Shown: one piece after another, positions 37,853 to 46,533 of the stretch | How positions within the stretch are numbered: position 1 is the first letter of the stretch | Layout of the letters: the number at the start of each line of letters is the position of its first letter | Assembly: GCA_905182405.1 (NCBI GenBank) | Contig: CAJJBQ010000001.1 | Location: forward strand, 1,984,001 to 2,048,000 | From: Akkermansiaceae bacterium | Lineage (GTDB): Bacteria; Verrucomicrobiota; Verrucomicrobiia; Verrucomicrobiales; Akkermansiaceae | Direction: 5' to 3' | DNA: 64,000 nt | The notes under the pieces: model-generated | Database searches by the model: none | Told to the model about the DNA's origin: nothing | The model's input: the letters and a program-made list of their open reading frames with translations, nothing else | Program-made: the position numbers and the translations under genes

Positions 37853-39751
37853 ATGAAATCCCGATTTCTCCCCATTATCGCGCTATGCGGCTTAATACTC
37901 CCTGGAGTAGGACAGACAGCTGACAAAAAATCACCTGAAGAGCTCAAGAAAGCATCCTTTCAGGTGGATAAATTTGTTGCCGAGATTTTCCGCAGTAAAA
38001 AACTGAAGGTTCCTAATGTTGTCGATGACGCCACTTTCTTGCGACGTAGCTTTCTCGTTGCGAACGGTCGCATTCCGACTCTGAAGGAAGCGCAAAACTT
38101 TTTGGAGATTGATGACGTCAACAAGCGTGAAATGCTGACCCGTTACCTACTGGGCACGGATGGCTATCGGAGTCACATGCAGAACTACGTTATGGATCTC
38201 CTCCGGATCACTGAGAATGGGAACGCGAATAATACGACGCTTGTTCCATACGTTCAGTATATCACCGACTCTGTGGCTGAAAATAAGCCATGGGATCAAT
38301 TTTCTCGTGAGCTAGTCTCCTCTTCAGGAATCGCCTGGGAGCCAGGAAACGGTGCTGTCGGTTACTTCATTCGGGATAAGGGAATGCCCTTGGATAACCT
38401 CTCGATCACGATGCAGATTTTCACGGGCGAACGTTTTGAATGTGCGCAGTGCCATGACAGTCCTCTCAATAAGTGGGAACGGATGGATTTTTTCCAGCTT
38501 GCCGCTTTCACTAGTGGGCAGCGCGAGATGAATTCGAAAGTTTGGGGTCAAACTGTCAAGATGGTCGATGATCCTGACTTCCGTCGTTCTGATCTCGGTA
38601 AAATGATGTATTGGATGCGCGACAATATTCACTACCTCACTCTTGCTGATGAAGGAGATGGACGCATTAAGCTTCCAAGAGACTACCAGTATCGTGATGG
38701 CGATCCTGGTGAGATGGTCGGAGGTAAGACTCATTTCGGTCAGCGCATTAGCTCTTCGGCTCGACGTACGACCAAAGGTGCTCGTCAGAAATTCGGTAAT
38801 TGGATGACCACCAAGAATGACAACTTTGATTACGTCATCGTCAACCGTATGTGGGATCGTGTCATGGGTGCACCGTTGACTCTCCCTGTTGACCAATATG
38901 TGAAGGAGGAAAAAGCTCTTTCACCAGGGCTGACTCGTTACCTCAAGCGTCTCATGGTCGATCTCGACTATGACCTTAAGGCCTTTCAGCAAGTTCTTCT
39001 TGGAACACGCACCTTCCAGTTTGCCGCAAATCCAAAAGCGTTCGAAGTAGGCGTGCCTCAGGCCTTTAATGGTCGTCAGCTGGCGCGCATGAGTTCTGAG
39101 CAGCTTTGGGATTCCTTGGTGACTTTGATCGCCGATGATCCAGACAATCTTGCGAAGAGAAAACACAGCGACAATATTTATTACGACGGCAAGCCTGTTC
39201 TCGTTGGCCAGAAGACGATGTCTCAGCTCTCTCGTGAGGTGATGGCAATCAAGAAGCCGGTTGAATATAAAAAGTATGCTGAGGAGCTGATCCGTCAGTT
39301 CGAAGATACCGCTAGTGGATCAGCTTCTAAGGACATGATGATGATGGCTCAGAAAGAGCGTCCTGGGCCTGCTGGGGGAGTCGCTCGTGCCTCAGAGCTC
39401 CGCGCTCCGGCACCTGCAGGTCACTTCTTACGTTCGTTCGGTCAGTCAGATCGAAGCCTTGTGAATGCCGCGACACGTGACGCGAATATGGCACAGGTTC
39501 TCGAGGTCATGAACGGTCATGTTGAAAAGCTTGTCGTTAATAATAAAGGGGCGGCAGTCTACAATGCATTAGAAGAGGGAACGACCGATGCAGATAAAGT
39601 TCGTTACCTCTACTACGCGATTTTGAGCCGTCCTCCTACGGATAACGAAATGAATATGCTCATGCGTGACGTCATCGACGGAAGCCGTGACAGCTACCAG
39701 AATCTTGTTTCCGCACTACTTTCCACGCACGAATTCATGTTCGTTCAATAG
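37853..39751 (+). CDS. DUF1549/DUF1553 domain protein, exported
   Basis: The 632-residue protein begins with a signal peptide (to about residue 22, GVGQTA). The DUF1549 domain (about 30-220) contains FLRRSFLVANGRIPT and ends with FECAQCHDSPLNKW, a CxxCH motif that could bind haem. The DUF1553 domain follows (about 290-600) with NFDYVIVNRMWDRVMGAP and YYAILSRPPTDNEM. Such proteins pair with DUF1501 proteins in PVC bacteria and have been proposed to act in polysaccharide or sulfated-polymer use; the biochemistry is unproven. The DUF1501 partner starts 36 nt downstream. Confidence 0.9.
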   Translation: MKSRFLPIIALCGLILPGVGQTADKKSPEELKKASFQVDKFVAEIFRSKKLKVPNVVDDATFLRRSFLVANGRIPTLKEAQNFLEIDDVNKREMLTRYLLGTDGYRSHMQNYVMDLLRITENGNANNTTLVPYVQYITDSVAENKPWDQFSRELVSSSGIAWEPGNGAVGYFIRDKGMPLDNLSITMQIFTGERFECAQCHDSPLNKWERMDFFQLAAFTSGQREMNSKVWGQTVKMVDDPDFRRSDLGKMMYWMRDNIHYLTLADEGDGRIKLPRDYQYRDGDPGEMVGGKTHFGQRISSSARRTTKGARQKFGNWMTTKNDNFDYVIVNRMWDRVMGAPLTLPVDQYVKEEKALSPGLTRYLKRLMVDLDYDLKAFQQVLLGTRTFQFAANPKAFEVGVPQAFNGRQLARMSSEQLWDSLVTLIADDPDNLAKRKHSDNIYYDGKPVLVGQKTMSQLSREVMAIKKPVEYKKYAEELIRQFEDTASGSASKDMMMMAQKERPGPAGGVARASELRAPAPAGHFLRSFGQSDRSLVNAATRDANMAQVLEVMNGHVEKLVVNNKGAAVYNALEEGTTDADKVRYLYYAILSRPPTDNEMNMLMRDVIDGSRDSYQNLVSALLSTHEFMFVQ

Positions 39752-39787
39752 CCCCACCCAACTCATTCAATCTCACACAAACTAACC

Positions 39788-41107
39788 ATGAATCGTTCAG
39801 ATTTTTTCAAAGCCGATGAACTGGGCCGCCGCCAGTTCCTGATTAACTCCGCACACACCTATCTTGGTGTCTCTGTTGCTCCGATGCTCGGAGCAGGCCT
39901 CACCAGCTCTCTCGGAGCACAGGATACGGTTGGTCGTGCTAAGACTGCTGAAAGCGTCATCTTCTTGAACATGGGCGGAGGAATGAGTCATCTCGATACT
40001 TTCGATGTGAAGCCAAACAACAAGGAGGTCCAGGGACCTGTTGAGGCAATTTCCACCTCGGGGGATTTCCAGATTTCCCAGTATCTTCCAAAGAGTGCTG
40101 CAGTGGGTGACAAGATGTGCGTGATCAACTCAATGACATCCCGTCAGGGAGCTCACGAGCAAGGTCAGTATCTTCTTCATCGCAGTTACGCTCCTCGTGG
40201 CACCATCGTCCACCCAGCAATTGGTGCTTGGGTCGTTCGCATGAAGGGTCGAAAGAATACCACTCTTCCTGGTTTTGTGACCGCCAATACGAGCCCCGGT
40301 GTTTCTTCTCCTGGTTTCTTCGGTGCTGAGTTTGGCGGTGTTCCTCTTGGTCGCCCTGATGAAGGTCTTAAGAACTCTGTTCGTGCAGGAAGTGTCACCG
40401 AGCAGGATTTCAAACATCGCCTTGCGGTTGCTGATGCTCTCAACCGTCGCTTTACCGAGAAGTATAGTACTCCAGATGTGAAAGCTTACGATGCTCTCTA
40501 CGAAGAGGCCGTGAAGCTGATGAAGAGTGAGGATCTGAAAGCTTTCGATATTAACGAAGAACCAGCCAAAGTTCGAGAGGCCTACGGAAAGGATCGCTTT
40601 GGACAAGGATGTCTTCTTGCGCGTCGTCTTGTTGAGACTGGTGTCCGCTTTGTGGAAGTCTCCCACGGTGGATGGGACACTCACTATGATAACTTTAATG
40701 CCGTTGAGGGCCGTGCGGCGGTTCTTGACCGTGCGTTTGCACAGCTTGTTTCTGAATTGGACGAGCGTGGTCTCCTTGAGACGACTCTCGTTGTGATTGG
40801 AACTGAGTTTGGCCGGACTCCCAATATTGTCGCAGAGCACAATAGTGGGCGTGATCACCATCCAAGCTGCTTCTCCTGCGTTCTTGCAGGTGGTGGGGTG
40901 AGTGGTGGAACTAAGTATGGTAAGTCTGATAAAGGGGGGCACAAAGTTGCCGATAAGCCTGTCACTCACCAAGACTTGAATGCCACGATCGCCTATGCAC
41001 TGGGAATTGACCACTCACAGGTCGTTAGTTCTCCAAGTGGACGACCTTTCCGTATGGGCGGAGCTGAGGCGGATCTTGGTAAGCCAATTAAGGAAATCTT
41101 CTCTTAA
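39788..41107 (+). CDS. DUF1501 domain protein, partner of DUF1549/DUF1553 gene
   Basis: The 439-residue protein has a Tat-like signal (GRRQFLINSAHTYLGVSVAP), and DUF1501 motifs: FLNMGGGMSHLDTFDVKP, RQGAHEQGQY, SHGGWDTHYDNF, and IGTEFGRTPN followed by GRDHHPSCFS. Compared with the protein at 8329-9702 it conserves the same His/Asp positions but differs in most other residues. It closes a two-gene operon with a strong terminator at 41133-41162. Confidence 0.92.
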   Translation: MNRSDFFKADELGRRQFLINSAHTYLGVSVAPMLGAGLTSSLGAQDTVGRAKTAESVIFLNMGGGMSHLDTFDVKPNNKEVQGPVEAISTSGDFQISQYLPKSAAVGDKMCVINSMTSRQGAHEQGQYLLHRSYAPRGTIVHPAIGAWVVRMKGRKNTTLPGFVTANTSPGVSSPGFFGAEFGGVPLGRPDEGLKNSVRAGSVTEQDFKHRLAVADALNRRFTEKYSTPDVKAYDALYEEAVKLMKSEDLKAFDINEEPAKVREAYGKDRFGQGCLLARRLVETGVRFVEVSHGGWDTHYDNFNAVEGRAAVLDRAFAQLVSELDERGLLETTLVVIGTEFGRTPNIVAEHNSGRDHHPSCFSCVLAGGGVSGGTKYGKSDKGGHKVADKPVTHQDLNATIAYALGIDHSQVVSSPSGRPFRMGGAEADLGKPIKEIFS

Positions 41108-41132
41108 GCGCCTAACGCTTCTATTTCAAGAT

Positions 41133-41162
41133 CCGGTGTCTCCAAAAGGCACCGGTTTTTTT
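41133..41162 (+). terminator. Rho-independent terminator after DUF1501 gene
   Basis: CCGGTG pairs with CACCGG around an 11-nt loop and is followed by seven Ts. Confidence 0.9.
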
Positions 41163-41196
41163 ATGCCCTCATCCATTCAGGGGCGGATCGGGCCGC

Positions 41197-42456
41197 TTAC
41201 TTATCGAAAACTCCGTCTTTCTTGGCCTGCTTCCAGTAAGCATACTCGGAGCGATTGAATTCCACATATTCAGGTGAAATGTCTGAAGCATAGATGTGGT
41301 AATCTCCATTCCCTCGATTCAGATCAATAGTGATGGTGAATTCCTTTTTGCGAACAATGTTCCTCAGTACCTCTGGATTGGTCTTTGCTTGAAGTCCTCC
41401 TGCGCACGCTTGCTTCTTATCGAAATAGATATCGATGATCTCCTCGCGGACACTCGCGCCTGAATAGCCCACGGCATGGATAATGCGTCCCCAGTTAGGA
41501 TCCTCACCGTTCCAGGAAGCTTTGACCAAGGACGAATTGGCGACGGCATCAGCCACTTTTTTAGCGTCATTCTGAGAGCGAGCTCCCTTGACTTTCACGG
41601 TGACAAATTTGGTGACCCGTTCGCCGTCTCGCACAATTGCTTTGGCCAATTTGTTCATTACGAACTGGAGAGCATGACAAAAGATTTTACAGCCTTTGCT
41701 GCCCCGATGGAAAACTTTATTGCCGGCTGCGCCATTCGCCAGAACTAAGAGGGTGTCGTTTGTGCTTGTGTCGCCATCGATAGTGATCCGATTGAAAGTG
41801 TTTTGGACGGCGTCCTGGACACTTCTCGAGAGACAGAGCGCGCCGACGTTTGCGTCCGTGGTGATGTAACAGAGCATGGTGGCCATGTTAGGGTTGATCA
41901 TCCCAGCCCCTTTCGCACAGCCGCCAATGCGGATTCGGGTGCCTTCATAATCGAAGGAAATAGCGAACTCCTTTTCAATGGTGTCACTCGTAATAATGGC
42001 CTTGGCGATCTCGTTTCCCTTTTTGGGTTCGAGGCCGGTCACAAGCTCTTCAAACTTGGGCGTGATCCTTGCCATGGGAAGAGGGATTCCGATGACTCCT
42101 GTTGAGGTGACTGCGACCTCTCGCTGGCGAATTCCAAGGAGTTTGCCAGTCTCTTTGGCCATAACTCTGGCATCGGCCAAGCCAGTGACTCCGGTACAGG
42201 CATTTGCGTTGCCGCTATTGCTGATGATCGCCCGAACTGGATTCGCGCGGAGATGGCTTTGAGTCATTCTCACTGGGGCTGCTTTCACTCGATTTTGAGT
42301 AAACGCTCCGGCCGATTGGCAGGGGACATTGGAGTAAATCAGTGCGAGATCCAGACGATCAGAGTCAGGGTTTTTGATGCCACAAGAAACCGCATTCCCG
42401 ACGAAACCATTTGGGGCGCAGATGCCGCCTTTGATCCGAGTGTAGGGAAGATCCAT
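41197..42456 (-). CDS. argJ: Bifunctional glutamate N-acetyltransferase/ornithine acetyltransferase
   Basis: Transfers the acetyl group from N-acetylornithine to glutamate in the cyclic arginine pathway. The self-cleavage site is in KGAGMINPNMATMLCYI (Ala-Thr near residue 185). N-terminal MDLPYTRIKGGICAPNGF and late DPNWGRIIHAVGYSG match the family. The ATG at 42456 gives 419 residues; an earlier in-frame ATG (42501) lies inside argC. It is 22 nt after argC. Confidence 0.95.
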   Translation of the reverse strand: MDLPYTRIKGGICAPNGFVGNAVSCGIKNPDSDRLDLALIYSNVPCQSAGAFTQNRVKAAPVRMTQSHLRANPVRAIISNSGNANACTGVTGLADARVMAKETGKLLGIRQREVAVTSTGVIGIPLPMARITPKFEELVTGLEPKKGNEIAKAIITSDTIEKEFAISFDYEGTRIRIGGCAKGAGMINPNMATMLCYITTDANVGALCLSRSVQDAVQNTFNRITIDGDTSTNDTLLVLANGAAGNKVFHRGSKGCKIFCHALQFVMNKLAKAIVRDGERVTKFVTVKVKGARSQNDAKKVADAVANSSLVKASWNGEDPNWGRIIHAVGYSGASVREEIIDIYFDKKQACAGGLQAKTNPEVLRNIVRKKEFTITIDLNRGNGDYHIYASDISPEYVEFNRSEYAYWKQAKKDGVFDK

Positions 42457-42478
42457 AATTAGAGGAAGATGGGTGATG

Positions 42479-43519
42479 TTAGAGTCTTTGCAACCCGGCA
42501 ATCTCTAAATTACTCACAATGAGGTTGAAGCTTTGCACTGCTTGTCCAGCAGCTCCCTTGCCAAGATTGTCCTCGGTGCTCTGAAGGATGATTTTTCCTG
42601 TGCGCGCATCGTGATGCCATCCGATATCAATGTAGTTTGTTCCAACGACATGCTTGGTGTCAGGGGAGACACATTCGCCCCGGAGTCTGACGAAAGGTTC
42701 GTTGGCATAGGCGTTTTCCATGATCGAAGTAACCTCTGAAAAGTTCCCTTTCAGCTTAGCAAATATCGTGGTGTAGATTCCTGCCGTCACCGGAATGAGG
42801 TGGGGAACAAACGAGATCGTGATTTTTTCGCCAGCGGCTTTGCTAAGTTCTTGTTCGATTTCTGAAAGGTGACGGTGGCGGGGGAGTCCATAAGAGCGGA
42901 CGCTCTCGTTGCACTCCGCGAAGATCAGCGGGATGCTTGCATTTCGACCAGCGCCACTGACGCCACTCATTGATGACACCGCGATGGAATCAGTCTCGAT
43001 AAATCCAGCTTTGATGAGTGGAATCAACGGCAGCATGATGGAAGTCGGATAGCAGCCGGGAGAAGCAATAAGGCGCGCGCCTTTAATGGCTTCCTTATGG
43101 ATTTCTGGAAGTCCAAAGACCGCCTCCTTGAGGAGTTTGGGGGCGGGATGAACTTGATCGTAGAAGTCAGCATAGACTTCAGGGTCATCGAGCCGGAAAT
43201 CGGCACTGAGATCGATGACTTTTAATCCGAGATTAAGGAGTTCGGATGCAAAAGGCGCTGCAGCTCCATGGGGGAGCGCAAGAAAGGCGACTTTGGCTCC
43301 GGTTGCAGCAACCGAAGCCATATCAGGTTCAATGAATGCCAGATCGGCTCCAGGGTGTCCTTCGAACCTGGGGAAGAGATCAGTGACTTTGTGTCCTGCA
43401 TTGGCGCGCGAGGTCACGGCGACTATTTCAACCTGTGGGTGGCAGAAGAGGATTTTGAGCAATTCGAGGCCAGTGTAACCACTGGCACCGACGATGGCGA
43501 CTTTCGTTCGATTCGGCAT
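42479..43519 (-). CDS. argC: N-acetyl-gamma-glutamyl-phosphate reductase
   Basis: Reduces N-acetylglutamyl phosphate to the semialdehyde with NADPH. Motifs: AIVGASGYTGLELLKIL (NADP binding), ALPHGAAAPFA, the catalytic cysteine in ASPGCYPTS near residue 154, and FVPHLIPVTAGIYTTI. Length 346 is usual. First gene of an argC-argJ operon. Confidence 0.97.
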   Translation of the reverse strand: MPNRTKVAIVGASGYTGLELLKILFCHPQVEIVAVTSRANAGHKVTDLFPRFEGHPGADLAFIEPDMASVAATGAKVAFLALPHGAAAPFASELLNLGLKVIDLSADFRLDDPEVYADFYDQVHPAPKLLKEAVFGLPEIHKEAIKGARLIASPGCYPTSIMLPLIPLIKAGFIETDSIAVSSMSGVSGAGRNASIPLIFAECNESVRSYGLPRHRHLSEIEQELSKAAGEKITISFVPHLIPVTAGIYTTIFAKLKGNFSEVTSIMENAYANEPFVRLRGECVSPDTKHVVGTNYIDIGWHHDARTGKIILQSTEDNLGKGAAGQAVQSFNLIVSNLEIAGLQRL

Positions 43520-43602
43520 AAGGACGGATAAGGGAATGACACGAAATTACGGGCTTGCCAATTCTTGATTCTCTGGCAAAACCTGCCCGCCGTATGGTAC
43601 GT

Positions 43603-43679
43603 CGGGGCGTAGCGCAGCTTGGTAGCGCGCTTCACTGGGGGTGAAGAGGTCGCAGGTTCGAATCCTGTCGCCCCGACCA
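43603..43679 (+). tRNA. tRNA-Pro (anticodon GGG)
   Basis: A complete cloverleaf is readable. Acceptor CGGGGCG pairs with CGCCCCG, D arm is GCGCAGCTTGGTAGCGC, anticodon stem CTTCA/TGAAG encloses CTGGGGG with anticodon GGG, and the T arm carries GGTTCGAATCC. The CCA end is encoded (43677-43679). The C1-G72 pair is usual for bacterial tRNA-Pro. Confidence 0.97.
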
Positions 43680-43771
43680 ATTTCACAAAGTAGAGGGCCA
43701 TCTACTGCTGGGAGCTGTTGCTAACGTTCCTATTTAGATTTTCGCCAAACGTCTTGGCTTGAATCTAGAAA

Positions 43772-44686
43772 TTAAGAGGATTTGGCAGGTGGAAGCTCTT
43801 CTTCGGGCCAATAGGTGGCGATCTTGGATTGAAGGTAGGCGACGCTGCGCGCGAGTTGGTCCATTCCGTCGACTCCGTCCTCGATGCTGATCCAACCGTC
43901 GAAGCCAACGCGCTTGAGTTCGCTGAAGATGGCATCGTAGTCATTGAGCCCTTTGCCGATCTCGCCGTGGCGCAGGCGTTTGGCGTAGCCAGTGACGCCG
44001 GCTTCTTCGCGGCGGAGATCTTCGAGGGTGCCTTCGGCAAGGTAGCGATCGCTGGCGTGCATGGTGACGACGCGATGCGAGACGCGCTTGAGGAGTTCGA
44101 GGGGATCTTCTCCGGCGAGGTAAGTGTTGCTCGGGTCGTAGTTGACGCCGAAATGGGGATTGTCGATGCGGTTGATCAACTTACAGAAGGTGTCCATTTT
44201 CTGAGCGAATTCAGGAAAGTTCCAGAAGTCGTCCTTGTAGTGGTTTTCGATGATGAGAGTGATGCCACGTTCCGCAGCATGAGGCAGGCACGCGTGGATT
44301 GAATCGCTGGCGAAGGTGATGCCCTCCTCGATGGAGAGTTCGGGACGCCGTTGACCACTGAGGACGCGGCAATAGGAACCGCCGAGAGCGTGGGTCATTT
44401 CGATCCAGTGTTTCTGCTTCGCGATTTCGTTTTCCCGGAAGGCAGGATCGGGATGAGTGAAGTCCGGCGAGCAGCACATCATGGGAATGACCATGCCATG
44501 GTCTTCCACTTCCTTTCGAAAGCGTGACCAGTTCGCTGGGTCCTCCATTTCGAGGAAGCCAGCATACCACTCGAGGCCCTCGATCTCGAGGTTGGCGGCA
44601 AGGCTGATCCATTCGGAGACAGTCATTGTGCCATCCTTGCAGAGGGCCTGCATGAAGGCTTTGGGAAAAGCGGCGAGCCGAGGCAT
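43772..44686 (-). CDS. Sugar phosphate isomerase/epimerase-like TIM-barrel protein
   Basis: The 304-residue protein from the ATG at 44686 belongs to the AP-endonuclease-2/xylose-isomerase-like TIM-barrel family: IEGLEWYAGFLE early, ITLIIENHYKDDFW, HFGVNYDPSNTYLAGEDP, VVTMHASDR and WISIEDGVDGMDQL. The glutamate, aspartate and histidines in these segments are the usual metal ligands. The frame is open to 44791, but those 35 codons are low-complexity and overlap the upstream gene. It is the last gene of a four-gene operon, 8 nt after the SDR gene; its likely role is epimerising a ketose or ketose phosphate. Confidence 0.85.
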   Translation of the reverse strand: MPRLAAFPKAFMQALCKDGTMTVSEWISLAANLEIEGLEWYAGFLEMEDPANWSRFRKEVEDHGMVIPMMCCSPDFTHPDPAFRENEIAKQKHWIEMTHALGGSYCRVLSGQRRPELSIEEGITFASDSIHACLPHAAERGITLIIENHYKDDFWNFPEFAQKMDTFCKLINRIDNPHFGVNYDPSNTYLAGEDPLELLKRVSHRVVTMHASDRYLAEGTLEDLRREEAGVTGYAKRLRHGEIGKGLNDYDAIFSELKRVGFDGWISIEDGVDGMDQLARSVAYLQSKIATYWPEEELPPAKSS

Positions 44687-44694
44687 AGACGTTG

Positions 44695-45492
44695 CTAGTT
44701 GTTGGGGATGGTGGTGGTGTCTTTCGGAGGATTGCGACCGAGGAGTGGGAACTGCTCGAGTTCCATGACTTGACCGCTGACGGGCCCGCATTCATCAGAG
44801 AGCCAGAAGACTGCTGCGGCGGCGATCTCCCCGGGTCGGAGGATGCGACCGGCCGGAGCAAAGACGCTGGGGAGATGGGAATCCCAGTTTGAGGGTAGGC
44901 CGTGGTCCTGTTTGCGTTGCGCTTCGTTCTCGGTGAGGACCCAGCCGGGGTTGATCTGGTTGATGCGGACGCCGTCCTCTCGCATCAAGGTATCGCCGAG
45001 ATTGCGGGTCATGGTGGTGAGCGCGCCTTTACTGATACTGTAGGGGAGGAGATCGGGCTCCCCGCTCCAAGCATTGATACTACCGATGTTTAGGACGCAG
45101 CCATGCGCGCTGCGGAGGTGAGGGAGAGCGGCCTGGATGAGCAGGAAAGGGGCAAGGGTATTGATGGAGATAAAGGTTAGAAATTTTTCGCTGTCGGTGT
45201 CATGGATATTGCCCAAGGCGACCAAGGCGGCGTTATTCACTACGGCATCGAGGCGGCCGAAGGTTGACAGGGCGAGCTCGACGAGGCGGGCGGGGCAACC
45301 GTCGTTACGGAGGTCTTCGATGAGAAGGACGGCATTGTCGGAGCCGAGTTCGGTGACGATCTCTTCCCCAAGATCTTTTTCCAAGCCGTGGATGATGACC
45401 TTGGCTCCCTCGGTGACGCAGCGTTTGGCGATGGCTTTGCCGATGCCAGTGCAACTTCCGGTGACGATGATGATTTTGTCTTCGAGTCGCAT
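44695..45492 (-). CDS. Short-chain dehydrogenase/reductase
   Basis: The 265-residue SDR has the classical cofactor motif TGSCTGIGKAIA, the NNAALVALG segment, the catalytic Ser in NIGSINAWSG and the Y-x-x-x-K in YSISKGAL, followed by INQINPGWVLT. The acidic/basic pattern after strand 2 does not clearly settle NAD against NADP. It sits between the zinc dehydrogenase (5 nt) and the TIM-barrel gene (8 nt), so it probably oxidises or reduces an intermediate of the same sugar pathway. Confidence 0.92.
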   Translation of the reverse strand: MRLEDKIIIVTGSCTGIGKAIAKRCVTEGAKVIIHGLEKDLGEEIVTELGSDNAVLLIEDLRNDGCPARLVELALSTFGRLDAVVNNAALVALGNIHDTDSEKFLTFISINTLAPFLLIQAALPHLRSAHGCVLNIGSINAWSGEPDLLPYSISKGALTTMTRNLGDTLMREDGVRINQINPGWVLTENEAQRKQDHGLPSNWDSHLPSVFAPAGRILRPGEIAAAAVFWLSDECGPVSGQVMELEQFPLLGRNPPKDTTTIPNN

Positions 45493-45497
45493 GATGA

Positions 45498-46523
45498 TCA
45501 GTCGGGTCGGAGAACGGATTTCACCACTTCGCCACGGTGCATTTTATCGAAGGCTTCGTGCCAATCGGAAAAAGCCCAGACGCCGCCGATGATGGGACGC
45601 ACGTCGAGTTGGCCGCTGGTAAGGAGAGCGAGGACGCGTTCCCAGATCGGCCAGTTGTGGCTGAAACTGCCTTGTAGAGTGACATTTTTTTGCACGAGTT
45701 GATCGAGATTGAATCCCAGAGGTTGGCGGCCCCAGCCGACTTTGCTGATCCAGCCGGCAGGGCGAACGATCTCAAGGGCGATTTCCAGGGTGGCGCTGGC
45801 TCCGGCGGCATCAATGACTCCGTCGCAGCCGAGGCCGTCACGCTCCATGGCCCATGGGGTGGCATCGCCGATGATCACTTCGCAGCCATAGCCTTTGGCG
45901 ATCTCGAGACGGTGGGTGTCTTGCTTGAGTCCCACGATCGCAACCTGTGCTCCGCAGAGGCGGGCCATGGCGGCGCATAGAATTCCGATGGTGCCCGGAC
46001 CTAGGACGACGACGCGATCGCCTGGTTGAATGCGGGCGTTGTTGACCACTGCGTTATACGCCACGCAGCAAGGTTCAGTAAGGCAGGCTTGTTCGAATGG
46101 GAGGGCGTCGGGCACGCGATGAAGGATGCGGGAGGGAACGCGGACGTGGCGTGTCATGGCCCCGTTCACTCCGTAGCCGAAGCCCTTGCGAGTAGGATCG
46201 AGGTTGTAGAGGCCCCGGCGACTCATGGGGTTGTTTTGATCGATGATGGCGGCCGTCTCGGAAACAACTCGGTCGCCTTCCTGCCAACCGGTGACATCCG
46301 CACCGAGTTCGATGATGTTTCCGCCAAATTCGTGGCCGAGGACGACGGGATAGTTCACCGGCCAGGAATGATCCCCGGTCCATTGGTGAAGATCGCTGCC
46401 GCACACTCCGACGTTGGCGACCTCAAGGAGAATTTCATCGGGGCCGACGGTGGGACGTTCGATTTCGCGGAGTTCGACCGATCCTGATTCGGGGGCGAAG
46501 TTGACGACGGCGGGTGATTTCAT
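45498..46523 (-). CDS. Medium-chain (zinc-type) sugar-alcohol dehydrogenase
   Basis: The 341-residue protein from the ATG at 46523 (MKSPAVVNFAP) has the catalytic zinc ligands in GVCGSDLHQWTG and VVLGHEFGGNII, and the Rossmann motif VVVLGPGTIGILCAAMA. The region that in most relatives carries four structural-zinc cysteines before GYNLC reads DQNNPMSRRGLYNLDPTR, with none of them. Related enzymes oxidise sorbitol, threonine or galactitol phosphate. Operon position, 10 nt after the HPS-like gene, links it to carbohydrate catabolism. The frame upstream of 46523 is a low-complexity overlap with that gene and is not part of the enzyme. Confidence 0.9.
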   Translation of the reverse strand: MKSPAVVNFAPESGSVELREIERPTVGPDEILLEVANVGVCGSDLHQWTGDHSWPVNYPVVLGHEFGGNIIELGADVTGWQEGDRVVSETAAIIDQNNPMSRRGLYNLDPTRKGFGYGVNGAMTRHVRVPSRILHRVPDALPFEQACLTEPCCVAYNAVVNNARIQPGDRVVVLGPGTIGILCAAMARLCGAQVAIVGLKQDTHRLEIAKGYGCEVIIGDATPWAMERDGLGCDGVIDAAGASATLEIALEIVRPAGWISKVGWGRQPLGFNLDQLVQKNVTLQGSFSHNWPIWERVLALLTSGQLDVRPIIGGVWAFSDWHEAFDKMHRGEVVKSVLRPD

Positions 46524-46533
46524 GATGGCGTTG

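Noticed and set aside
40130..41014. A 294-codon open frame antisense to the DUF1501 gene
   Set aside because: It mirrors a conserved gene and has no domain or plausible start context.
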